Source of the DNA: Prosapia bicincta
Taxonomy: Eukaryota > Arthropoda > Insecta > Hemiptera > Cercopidae
DNA length: 64,000 nucleotides
Direction of reading: 5' to 3'
Assembly (NCBI GenBank): GCA_036971475.1
Contig: JBAIZL010000058.1
Location: 1,536,001 to 1,600,000 of the forward strand
How positions within the stretch are numbered: the first letter of the stretch is position 1; every line of letters starts with the position of its first letter. Under the pieces are notes generated by a model, which saw only the letters and a list, made by a program, of their open reading frames with translations, was not told the DNA's origin and made no database searches. Position numbers and translations under genes: made by a program. Below, piece by piece: positions 20,039 through 32,100 of this stretch.

Positions 20039-20852
20039 CCTTACTGCGACCGTTTGCGTTGTGTTGCGTAAGCCTACCGAGCCCCTGCAATGTGATATGT
20101 CGATTCCCCGCACAGTTTGTTGACTATTTGAACTCTATGTATAATTGTTGGTCGGTTAAACTTAGCGTAAGACAGTTACTTAGTTGGATCGTTGGTCATT
20201 TGATCCAACCGATCATTTTTTGGGCAATCTGATATATTATTAAAATCAACCCCCCACTTAAGGCCTGACTCTAGTGTGAATTTACCTAAGGCATTTCTCG
20301 AGGGTGGCTTTACTTAAGGGCAGGCTTCGGGATGGCTTTACCAGAGGCTTTGCTCCAGGGTAGCTTCACCTAAGGCCTAGGTGGCTATACCTCGAGCACG
20401 ATTCCAAGGACCGATCATTTTTTTTTTTTTTTGTAATTTGATATTTTATTTAAAACTACCCCCCAGGTGAACCCACCCCCGCTCTATCCAACACATACTC
20501 TAACGATACGCCATACAGTTGTTTAGTCATTTGATCCAAACGATCGATTTTTGGAAATTTCATATATTATTTAAAACTACCCCCCTGGTGAACCCACCCC
20601 CAACTATAGCCAAAATACACTCTATACTCACCCTATCAGTCAACACACATTTTTCCAAAATTTTTCGAAAAACTACCCCCACCCCTGATTCTACCCCCGG
20701 AGCTACCCCCGGGGAAGGTCCTGAACGTAGCTGAGAACACTCCTACACCTACGGGTAGGTTAGGTTAGATGCAATTTACCAACTTACGGTTAGTACGTCA
20801 TAGGCCTATTTCCCCCACCACTTTTTGTCCCCAAGTGGCCCAATTAACTACT
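20039..20852. repeat. Right terminal inverted repeat of the Polinton
   Basis: It is the inverted partner of 7997-8804. It ends ...GGCCCAATTAACTACT, the complement of the left terminus apart from two bases in the last sixteen. The inner edge is CCTTACTGCGACCG. A poly-T run at about 20417-20432 is longer than in the left copy. Confidence 0.95.
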
Positions 20853-20858
20853 AATATA
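20853..20858. other. Right target-site duplication AATATA
   Basis: This is an exact copy of the six bases that precede the left terminus, and it directly follows the ACTACT right end. Confidence 0.85.
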
Positions 20859-20865
20859 TACGTAT

Positions 20866-21128
20866 ACAGTCCCGTGTGTACCTTGGCCTCCTCAATGAGC
20901 CTTCACTAGGTAGTTCGAATCCGTGGCGTTCTAGTCCGGTATGTACCTTGCCCTCAATAAGCCTTCACTCAGTAGTTCGATCCTATGGCGCTACAGTCTA
21001 ATGTGTAGCTTGGCCTCCTCAATGAGCCTTCACTAGGTAGTTTCGAATCCGTGGCCCTACAGTCCGGTGTGTACCTTCGCCTCCTCAATGGGCCTACACA
21101 AGGTAGTTCGATCCTGTTGCGCTGCTTT
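20866..21128. repeat. Four tandem ~65-bp units beside the Polinton
   Basis: Units start at about 20867, 20931, 20995 and 21060. The shared phrase is CAGTCCGGTGTGTACCTTGG, CCTCCTCAATGAGCCTTCAC, TAGGTAGTTCGAATCCGTGG, CGCTA. Every unit has a TAGTTCGA(A)TCC segment like a pol III B box, but no convincing tRNA fold or A box accompanies it. Confidence 0.85.
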
Positions 21129-21966
<838 letters not shown>

Positions 21967-22545
21967 AGTAAGTTATGGATTTCTTATTGTACTGTGTATT
22001 GTGCGCTTTGTTTATGAGGTTCTTTACGTAACAATGTCGGGAATTGCATCCAATAGGATAAGTTAGATTTGGTTGTAACAAAATAATAATAATCATACCG
22101 TAAGTTAATCCTTTTCGGCCGTCTAGCTTTAATAAAGTTATTATTTTTGTTACGACAAAACTTTACGTAACCGGATACTTTGTTGCCAGATTATGAGGTA
22201 GGTAAATCGCCATTGAATGTGGTCTAAAATACTGCTCTTTTAGTGAAACATTCAGTTTGTATATAGTCGTAAATATATTTTTTGGCCGAATATAACCCCG
22301 GACTCCTTTCGAATTATATAAAATTAATAATTTTTATTATATACCTTAATAACAGTTTTTAAAAAAATGAAAGGTATTTTAATATCTAAAGTAGAGGCTT
22401 TAATAGTAACAGTAATATAAGGTAGACATTAATATTTATTGTTTTGAGACGATTACTGGAATTTCATAAAACGTAACTAGTTTTTTATTGTTTATATTAA
22501 TTTTTGTCTAAATAACTGATAAATTATACTCATTATCTGCCTCAT
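21967..22545. other. AT-rich spacer
   Basis: No ORF, RNA gene or mobile-element end is apparent. Confidence 0.5.
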
Positions 22546-22738
22546 TACATAAATGGATCTCGTAATATTGTCTAAGTAAAAAACGGTTTCCTAATATATC
22601 AAAAGTGATTAACATAAATGGATCTCGTAATATTGTCTAAGTAAAAAACGGTTTCCTAATATATCAAAAGTGATTTACATAAATGGATCTCGTAATATTG
22701 TCTAAGTAAAAAACGGTTTCCTAATATATCAAAAGTGA
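22546..22738. repeat. Three near-identical 65-bp tandem copies
   Basis: Copies start at about 22548, 22613 and 22678, each with CATAAATGGATCTCGTAATA, TTGTCTAAGTAAAAAACGG and TTTCCTAATATATCAAAAG. They are nearly identical, so the triplication is recent. Confidence 0.95.
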
Positions 22739-23729
22739 AATAAAACCATTTTTCGTCTTGGTAGAGAGAGTAGGGTAAAGTTGAGGACTGCCCTCGCCCC
22801 GAAATCAAATCCTATATACGACACTGGTGTGTACAGTTTCATGTGTGTCCACTGATTTTATTTCCGTTTTGGTTCTACTTTAACCATTATGTAAGATTTA
22901 CTACGCTTAAAATCATTTGTTTTGAGCTTACAATGTATTTTTGAGTATCATACATGAAAACGAAAATTCGGACTCGGTCCTATCTTCTCAAAGTATTGCG
23001 GCCTTTTACAAAATGGTGTTTGTTTATAACTCCCCATCACGGCTCTGACGATTCTGATTGGCTGGGGTCGGTAGTTCGCAATGGAGCGCACAGTATTTGT
23101 CGGATTGCATCGCGGGCCCGGCAGTTAATTGAATCGCTGCAGAGTCGGGCTGAAAGCTGGTCCACGTTTTAAAATTAATTTCGTAGCCATCTCTGGACCG
23201 GACGACCTTCGCATCCAGCCACAGTACGTCTTCAAACACGTTTTCCGAGACTATTCAAATTTAATGACCTCCCTTCTCCTATGCCGCAGGGTGCTGCTAA
23301 GTACAAAAGAAATATAATAACAAAAAATGTCTCCTCCTTTAAAACTTTACATGTTTTTGTGAAGAACGTATTAAACAGGTGAATTCGTTTCTGGATTGAC
23401 GTATTTTCAGAACAATTTATTATATCGCTTTTGTAATATAATTAACTACTTGCATAACTTATGACATAACTAAATTGATTAAAAACATACTGAAATAAAA
23501 CGTAAGTGCTAATCATCTATGTCAATGACCGACAAATCTATAATGAAGGACGAAATCTATTATGATTGACATAGAGCCTCGAAAGGACAATTATTAACCT
23601 AATTTTCAGTTGTCTCGTGTCCAAAATTTAAACAATATCGTCGCAGTGTTTATTTACACGAGCAACTCATTATCTATACATAAACAATATTTGATCTGGC
23701 TTGTGAGTTAGGGCTATAAACAGAAGAAA
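22739..23729. other. Spacer with a GC-richer island
   Basis: The region 23020-23240 is GC-richer than its surroundings and open in more than one frame, but with no recognisable protein. It might be a promoter/CpG-type remnant or an old element. The rest is AT-rich. Confidence 0.45.
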
Positions 23730-23731
23730 TA
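23730..23731. other. Left TA duplication of the Tigger-like element
   Basis: TA precedes the CAGTAAACTCCC terminus; the matching TA lies at 24578-24579. Confidence 0.75.
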
Positions 23732-24577
23732 CAGTAAACTCCCCATTATCCGTGGGGGGTTAACCGGTTTGCGGATTATCCGGGGTCTGCCATTGTTTTA
23801 CAAATATCCAATTTTTATTCCAATCAGATTCATGTGTTTAAATTTCCAAACGGTAAATTACGGTGTAAATACATATTAGGCTTAATAGAAGTTAAGATGA
23901 ATGGAATAGATATGTACGTACTAATTTTTACATTGAAAGAGAAGCATCCCGACGCGGGCCAGCGAAATAAAAGGGCGAGCAGACTACTGTATATAAGAGA
24001 CAATGACAAAATGGTTGGACGCCCGAAAACCTAATGCGTATCATAAGATTGTAAACAAATGTCAGCTAATCTCGGCTATAAATAGTCTAGGACGGGACAT
24101 ATGCATTATCCATGTCTGTCATTATCGATCTTTATGGCTTCATGACACAAGTAGACACTGTGCGACAAAATGGTTCTCAAGAAACGTAGATCTCACATTA
24201 ATGCTAAATCAATACTCACAAAAAAACAAACGAAAGTGACAGATTTTTTTGTATTATGTGTAAAGGAAATTACATTTGTACATAGATACTTACTTTTGAC
24301 ATATACTTATGTACGTATTGTAAATAGTTAGACATATAAATGTACATGTTATAATCCGTCAAATACATCCACATTTTAAATTATTTTCTGTATTTATTTT
24401 GTCCTCTGAAGATTATTTGTGAATTGCATTAACCGGCGTCATTATTTGTGTAACTTATGGTATAATGATCGATTATCGATCGTTATGCGTATTCTTTGTT
24501 CATAGCGGATTATCCGGGGAATTCGGTTATCCGGTGTTGCTGGCCACCCTATTCCACGGATAATCGGGAGTTTACTG
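23732..24577 (+). mobile_element. Tigger/pogo-type DNA transposon remnant, 846 bp
   Basis: The ends are inverted: the left begins CAGTAAACTCCCCATTATCC, and the right, read inward, begins CAGTAAACTCCCGATTATCC. The match continues into a further GATTATCCGGGG phrase on both sides (23780s and 24506-24520). The element is flanked by TA on both sides. The CAGT terminus and TA target are typical of pogo/Tigger members of the Tc1/mariner superfamily. Inside, only fragments of transposase remain, including an in-frame QTKVTDFF at 24227-24250. The DDE catalytic core is not recognisable, so this is a non-autonomous, internally deleted copy. Confidence 0.82.
24003..24260 (+). pseudogene. Transposase C-terminal remnant (Tigger-like)
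   Basis: The frame 24003-24239 ends in TKWFSRNVDLTLMLNQYSQ. The next frame over carries KKQTKVTDFF (about 24221-24250), a Q-x-x-V-x-x-F-F PCNA-binding (PIP) motif of the kind reported at the end of pogo-family transposases. The two parts are out of register by one frame. No DDE residues can be placed. Confidence 0.5.
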
Positions 24578-24579
24578 TA

Positions 24580-25374
24580 TACAAAACACAATTAAAAATC
24601 TCGATCGTGTTTCAATCACAAACATATAACTTTAATTAAAGACCATAACCCATAATATTTAAAGTAATAGGTTTTTAGTACTTTAATAAAAATCATATGA
24701 TTTCCCCCCGAAACCGTTTTGATATAGAAGATACCGTTTTATCTGTCTAAGATAGAAGGTTGCATTTTGGTCTAAAAAACAATCATTTTGTGTGTTTTTA
24801 AATTTATCTTCTTTAAATATTTTGATAGGGTAAAATTTAAACTTTTTGAGTAATTCGAGAAAAACTCTTTTAAAAACCTGCATATTTTCTACAAATAATG
24901 TAATTTCAGCAGTTATTAGTTCGAAAGGCATTAACACTACAAAAAAACTTACTAAAACAAAAATGCTTAGAATAATGTGATTTTCAGATTTGAATTTCGC
25001 CTTTTTAGAAAAAGGGCTTTCACCCGAGGGGAAAAAGCAGGTTGGATTTTAAAGTAGATGCTAAATATAACCTAAATCCAGATTTTAATGAAAAACAAAA
25101 GTGAGGCTTGAAAAAATTATAAATAGCAATTACAAATAGTCACGAACTATGCGTGACGTTTGGCGAAATTTTTATGTCGACTCTTATACATACATGAAGG
25201 CCCGACTCCAACCTAAACTATGGTTAAAGGTTCATTCTACTTAAAATGGAGCAAGTACCAATGTCCTCTGAAAACACCTACAATGAAAGCTACAAGATTG
25301 AAAACCTAGGAGATACAAATGGATTCAGAGACACGATAATTAAAAGTACCATCTGGCACAAAATACCTATTTAG
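24580..25374. other. AT-rich spacer
   Basis: No supported gene is present. A minus-strand ORF of 84 codons (24683-24937) is Phe/Lys-rich and shows no domain. Confidence 0.5.
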
Positions 25375-25810
25375 AAAAACAATACAATAAATAGATGGGA
25401 TCCAACAAACAGTCGTGTTTATAGAGTGCTAGATAGTACCTAAAACTAACAACAGTTTCCTATATAACATACAACAAACAAAAACAATACAATAAATAGA
25501 TGGGATCCAACAAACAGTCCTGTTTATAGAGTGCAAGATAGTACCTAAAACTAACAACAGTTTCCTACATAACACACAACAAACAAAAACAACAAAATAA
25601 ATAGATCGGGACCAACAAACAGTCATGTTTATAGAGAGCTAGATAGTACCTAAAACTAACAACCGTTTCCCATATAACATACAACACAAAAACAAGGAAA
25701 TAAATAGATGGGGTCCACAAACTGTCGTGATTATAGAGTGCAAGATATTACCTGAAACCAACAACATTTTCAAATGTAACATACAACAATAAAAACAAAG
25801 AAATAAATTC
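25375..25810. repeat. Four ~104-bp tandem units
   Basis: Units start at about 25412, 25517, 25622 and 25725. They share TTTATAGAGTGC, AGATAGTACCTAAAACTAAC, AACAGTTTCC, ATAACATACAACA and AAATAGATGGGATCCAACAA. The last copy is the most diverged. The minus-strand ORFs reflect the repeat. Confidence 0.9.
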
Positions 25811-26499
25811 CAACCATGTAAATACAAAATAGACTGTACAATTTCTATATTGGCGAAACAGACCCAAGCTTCCAACAAAGATTCAAAGAACTCACATTAA
25901 ATTGAAATTGACACTGACAATTTTTGATAAAACCATTCACTAAATGGAAACAGTCCACATTTACAGACACATCAGTCATAACCCATAAAAATAGCTTCTC
26001 TTATTGGCGGTAGTTTGATATTTCTACTATTTTCTTTTTCGGGATTGTGGTAATGTGATATTTCGAGTCGTTGAAGTTATGTTTAAATTGTCAAAGAAAG
26101 TTGTACAGAGCAATTGCATTGGAGAAGATGGCGCTTGGAAGGCTTCTATCCCATAACCTCTGGTGATGACATCGTGGTGACGTAGCGCGATCTAATTTCA
26201 GCTGACAGCAGATGTTATCAATTGACCATCCCAAGCGGACATTGCCCTAATGCTGCGCGTGTTGAAAGAAACTGCATATTCATAAACACCCAGAGCGCTT
26301 CTTACATACATGGGTACCATGATCTTACGTCAGGCTAAAGAGTGCACACAACAACAAAATCCCTAAAGTATTTTAGGTGCGATTTCATCCCCTGTCAATG
26401 GTAAACATAAGTTTAGAACAAAGAAACTGCACAGTACAAAGTAAAAAATCACGGATCACAGATCAGATATACGTCATGTACAAATCAGGCCATCTTCTG
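25811..26499. other. Spacer without a supported gene
   Basis: Mixed-composition sequence with no convincing ORF, RNA gene or element end. Confidence 0.5.
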
Positions 26500-27450
26500 A
26501 GATAAAAATAACGTATGTGTGATCTGTGATTAAATCAACGTGTGCTAGATCTGTGTTGAAAGCAGCGTAAGGTTAATCTGTGATAAAAGCAATGTTTGGC
26601 TGATCTGTAATGAAACGGAGTAAGCCTGATCTTTGATGAAAGCAATATCTGCTTGATCTGTGATGAAAACAACGTATATCTGATCTATAATGAAAGAAAC
26701 GTATGCCTGATCTGTGTTGAAAGCAACGCATACCTAATCAAGGATGAAAGCAACAAATACCTGATTTTTGATGAAAGTATCGTGTACCTGATTTATGATG
26801 AAAACAACGTATAGTCTGCCTGATCTATAATGAAAGAACGTATTCCTGATCTGTGATGAAAGCAACGTATAGCTGATATATAATGAAAGAAACGTATGCC
26901 AGATCTGGGATGAAAGCAACGAATACTAATCTAGGATGAAAGCAACAAATACCTGATTTTTGATGAAAGTATCGTGTACCTGATCTATGATGAAAACAAC
27001 GTATAGTCTGTCTGATCTATAATGAAAGAAACGTACGCCTGATCTGTGATGAAAGCAACGTATACCTAATCTAGGATAAAAGGAACAAATACCTGATTTT
27101 TTATGAATGTAACGTGTACCTGATCTATGATGAAAATAACGTATAGTCTGCCTGATCTATAATGAAAGAAACGTATTCCTGATCTGTGATGAAAGCAACG
27201 AATACCTAATCTAGGATGAAAGCAAAAAATACCTGATTTTTGATGAATGTAACGTGTACCTGATCTATGATGAAAACAACGTATAGTCTGCCTGACCTAT
27301 AATGAAAGAAACGTATTCCTGATCTGTGATGAAAGCAACGTATACCTAATCTAGGATGAAAGGAATAAATACCTGTTTTTCTATGAAAGTAACTTATGCC
27401 AGATCTGAGATGAAAACAATATGCCTGATTTGTGATGAAAGCAAATAACA
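26500..27450. repeat. ~30-bp minisatellite with a larger block period
   Basis: The basic phrase is TGATCTGTGATGAAAGCAAC followed by GTATACC, with many substitutions. Groups of about four to five units recur as larger blocks, seen from the recurring GTATAGTCTGCCTGA at 26809, 27000, 27131 and 27281. The minus-strand ORFs are repeat artefacts. Confidence 0.88.
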
Positions 27451-28674
27451 AATAATACAATATATATTACAAATGTTATATTTTATATATTTCGGGAAGG
27501 GCGCGAACCCTATCGGCCCCTTCTATAAATCACAAACGTATGACTGAAACTTTCCTAATGTTGACTGTAGGGGACGAATCCTTACATATCCGTCACATCA
27601 ATTCAAAAATGAAAATATTAAATGGAGAAATTCTTCGATACCGGTTTAGGTAACACTGCGTTCCTAAACTAGTTTCCACATTGACGTCCTCTACGTTCAA
27701 ATAACACCCTAATATTTCTTTAACACTAAATACTTTCCAATAAAAACGAACCTCTAGAAATAACAATTGACAAAGGGATTCACTGATCGTTTAACTACTT
27801 TGTAAGAAAACAGATCAACAGAAGTTGATGCCTAATATTCCGGCTTCCCCGCCGTCCCAGTTGTTTTATGCAATTTGAAATCACACATAAAATGTTAATA
27901 TTCGTACATTTAGCCTACTTATAATTTTATTATAAATGTACGAGTATTAACCGAAGTGTTGCTTCGGCATTGTTAAACATATGGATGCGATTAGGAATAT
28001 TTTTATAGCTCAGTTTAAGACGCTTATATCTCAATCTCTGTGGTCAGAATTTATTGTTTTCTCTTTTTATTTCTCTTGTTTCTCTTACTTAGTAAGTTAT
28101 TGCCACCGAACTCTAGCGATTATTTTACAAACTAAGCAGCTTTGAGAATCTTTTTAGAATTTGAGACTAGGCAACTTATTAAATTTAATGACTTATATAT
28201 TTAACTATATATATTTTAACTATAACGAGTTTCAAATTTAAGTTTACTTCTGGCTTTATCGATATTTTTAATTCTTTACAATTATTGAAGGATATTTATT
28301 TAAAAAGAGAACCTTAGTTCTCATAAATTGAAAACTCAAAAATTGGTTGCTAGTGAAATTGAGCATCATCTTTCCACACTAACCATTTGCTTTAATACCA
28401 TGTTCCTTTTCTTAAACTTCAAACAGTTTGTCACATTATCACCCTAATTCTGTTCAAGGTCAGACAGCTTCGCCTAGAGCTCTGGTTTGCCTTACGACGA
28501 GATTTTTTCTCCCGCTCCATCTGTGTAGGCTGGCAGTCTCTCTAAATGGAATAATTAAATATAAAACTGGTCTCATTGTTTTTGTTTACTATGTTCGCTC
28601 TCTTGCTTGCTCGCCAGCCTTTATTTATAGGTTGTGATTAATGCAAGTGACGTCACGCCGTTATGATATAGAAA
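27451..28674. other. AT-rich spacer
   Basis: No supported gene. One + strand ORF of 69 codons (28428-28637) has no recognisable feature. The sequence around 27500-27610 is less AT-rich, but I cannot identify it. Confidence 0.5.
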
Positions 28675-29100
28675 TACGTAATACTGTGACTTTTTCAGTT
28701 AGCATACAGTAAGCAAATACTGTGACCCCTTCAGGGAGCATACAGTAAGTAAATACAGTAACCCCTTCAGGGAGCATACAGTAAGTAAATACTGTGACCC
28801 CTTCAGGGAGCATACAGTAAGTAAATACTGTGACCCCTTCAGGGAGCATACAGTAAGTAAATACTGTGACCCCTTCAGAGAGCATACAGTAAGTAAATAC
28901 TGTGACACCTTCAGGGAGCATACAGTACGTAAATACTATGCCTCGTTCAGGGAGCATACAGTAAGTAAATATTGTGACTTCTTCAGGGAGCATAGAGTAA
29001 GTAAATAATGTGACCCCTTCAGGGAGCATACAGTAAGTAAATACAGTGACTCCTTCAGGGAGCATATAGTAAGTAAATACTGTGACTCCTTCAGGTATCA
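28675..29100. repeat. 36-bp minisatellite, hairpin-bearing subtype
   Basis: About twelve units of 36 bp carry AGGGAGCATACAGTAAGTAA and ATACTGTGACCCCTTC. Each contains the perfect dyad ACAGTA-AGTAAA-TACTGT. The period is a multiple of three, so the minus strand shows a spurious 146-codon repeat ORF (MLPEGVTVFTYC). Confidence 0.95.
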
Positions 29101-32100
29101 CTCAATAAGTAAATACTGTAACTCCTTCAGGCAACATTCAATAAGTAAATACGGTTACTCCTTCAGGTATCACTCAATAAGTAAATACTGTGTCTGGTTA
29201 ATGTACCACTCAATAAGTAAATACTGTAACTCCTACAGGCAACACTCAATAAGTAAATACTGTAACTCCTACAGGCAACACTCAATAAGTAAATACTGTA
29301 ACTCCTACAGGCAACACTCAATAAGTAAATACTGGAACTCCTTCAGGCAACAATCAATACGTAAATACTATAACTCCTTCAGGTATCATTCAATAAGAAA
29401 GTACTATGACTGTTTAAGGTACCACTCAATAAGTAAATACTGTGACTTATTAGGGGAATAGTCAATAAGTAAATACTGTAGCTCCTTCAGGTATCAGTCC
29501 ATAGGTAAATACAATGAATCTTACAGGTATTACTGGATACGTAAATGCTGTGACTCATTCGCGGAATACTCAATAAATAAATACTGTGACACCTTCAGAT
29601 ATTACTCAATACGTAGATACTGTGACCGGTTAAGGTATCACGCAATAAGTAAATAATGTTACTTCTTTAGGTGTCACTCAAATCCTTCAAGTTCTTCAGG
29701 CAATACTCAATGGGTAAATACTGGATCCCCTTCAGGCAACACTCAATCAGTAAATACTGTGACTGCTTAAGGTACCACTCATTATGTAGACTAAAAATTA
29801 TGACTCCTTCACGTATTATTCAAAAAGTAAATACTGTAACTCCTTCAGGCAACACTCAATAAGTAAAATACTGTAACTACTTCAGGTATCACTCAATATG
29901 TAGTTGAAATATTATGATTCATTCAGGTATTATTCAATAAGTAAATAATATAACTCCCTCAGGTACCACTCAATAAGTAAATACAGTTACTTTTTCAGGT
30001 ATCACTCAATAAGTAAATACTGTAACTCCTTCAGGCAACATTCAATAAGTAAATACGGTTACTCCTTCAGGTATCACTCAATAAGTAAATACTGTGTCTG
30101 GTTAATGTACCACTCAATAAGTAAATACTGTAACTCCTACAGGCAACACTCAATAAGTAAATACTGTAACTCCTACAGGCAACACTCAATAAGTAAATAC
30201 TGTAACTCCTACAGGCAACACTCAATAAGTAAATACTGGAACTCCTTCAGGCAACAATCAATACGTAAATACTATAACTCCTTCAGGTATCACTCAATAA
30301 GAAAGTACTATGACTGTTTAAGGTACCACTCAATAAGTAAATACTGTGACTTATTAGGGGAACAGTCAATAAGTAAATACTGTAGCTCCTTCAGGTATCA
30401 GTCCATAGGTAAATACAATGAATCTTACAGGTATTACTGGATACGTAAATGCTGTGACTCATTCGCGGAATACTCAATAAATAAATACTGTGACACCTTC
30501 AGATATTACTCAATACGTAGATACTGTGACCGGTTAAGGTATCACGCAATAAGTAAATAATGTTACTTCTTTAGGTGTCACTCAAATCCTTCAAGTTCTT
30601 CAGGCAATACTCAATGGGTAAATACTGGATCCCCTTCAGGCAACACTCAATCAGTAAATACTGTGACTGCTTAAGGTACCACTCATTATGTAGACTAAAA
30701 ATTATGACTCCTTCACGTATTATTCAAAAAGTAAATACTGTAACTCCTTCAGGCAACACTCAATAAGTAAAATACTGTAACTCCTTCAGGCAACACTCAA
30801 TAAGTAAAATACTGTAACTACTTCAGGTATCACTCAATATGTAGTTGAAATATTATGATTCATTCAGGTATTATTCAATAAGTAAATAATATAACTCCCT
30901 CAGGTACCACTCAATAAGTAAATACAGTTACTCTTTCAGGTATCACTCAATAAGTAAATACTGTAACTCCTTCAGGCAACATTCAATAAGTAAATACGGT
31001 TACTCCTTCAGGTATCACTCAATAAGTAAATACTGTGTCTGGTTAATGTACCACTCAATAAGTAAATACTGTAACTCCTACAGGCAACACTCAATAAGTA
31101 AATACTGTAACTCCTACAGGCAACACTCAATAAGTAAATACTGTAACTCCTACAGGCAACACTCAATAAGTAAATACTGGAACTCCTTCAGGCAACAATC
31201 AATACGTAAATACTATAACTCCTTCAGGTATCACTCAATAAGTAAATACTGGAACTCCTTCAGGCAACAATCAATACGTAAATACTATAACTCCTTCAGG
31301 TATCACTCAATAAGTAAATACTGGAACTCCTTCAGGCAACAATCAATACGTAAATACTATAACTCCTTCAGGTATCACTCAATAAGAAAGTACTATGACT
31401 GTTTAAGGTACCACTCAATAAGTAAATACTGTGACTTATTAGGGGAACAGTCAATAAGTAAATACTGTAGCTCCTTCAGGTATCAGTCCATAGGTAAATA
31501 CAATGAATCTTACAGGTATTACTGGATACGTAAATGCTGTGACTCATTCGCGGAATACTCAATAAATAAATACTGTGACACCTTCAGATATTACTCAATA
31601 CGTAGATACTGTGACCGGTTAAGGTATCACGCAATAAGAAAATAATGTTACTTCTTTAGGTGTCACTCAAATCCTTCAAGTTCTTCAGGCAATACTCAAT
31701 GGGTAAATACTGGATCCCCTTCAGGCAACACTCAATCAGTAAATACTGTGACTGCTTAAGGTACCACTCATTATGTAGACTAAAAATTATGACTCCTTCA
31801 CGTATTATTCAAAAAGTAAATACTGTAACTCCTTCAGGCAACACTCAATAAGTAAAATACTGTAACTACTTCAGGTATCACTCAATATGTAGTTGAAATA
31901 TTATGATTCATTCAGGTATTATTCAATAAGTAAATAATATAACTCCCTCAGGTACCACTCTATAAGTAAATACAGTTACTTTTTCAGGTATCACTCAATA
32001 AGTAAATACTGTAACTCCTTCAGGCAACATTCAATAAGTAAATACGGTTACTCCTTCAGGTATCACTCAATAAGTAAATACTGTGTCTGGTTAATGTACC

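Larger units (their letters stand above)
7997..20852 (-). mobile_element. Polinton/Maverick (adintovirus-like) element, 12.9 kb, no polB
   Basis: The boundaries are defined by about 810-bp terminal inverted repeats with 5'-AGTAG termini and an exact 6-bp duplication. Inside, the minus strand encodes a retroviral-type integrase with chromodomain, an A32/FtsK-HerA-type packaging ATPase, an adenain-like protease, minor and major jelly-roll capsid proteins, a VP1-type phospholipase A2, a DUF8207-type protein, a fibre-like protein and a matrixin. That set is diagnostic of Polintons and adintoviruses. The usual size is 15-20 kb; this copy lacks the roughly 1000-residue protein-primed DNA polymerase B. 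At least six genes are broken, so the copy is inactive on its own. Confidence 0.95.

Noticed and set aside
20866..21128. Tandem tRNA genes
   Set aside because: A B-box-like sequence is present, but no cloverleaf, anticodon arm or A box could be drawn.
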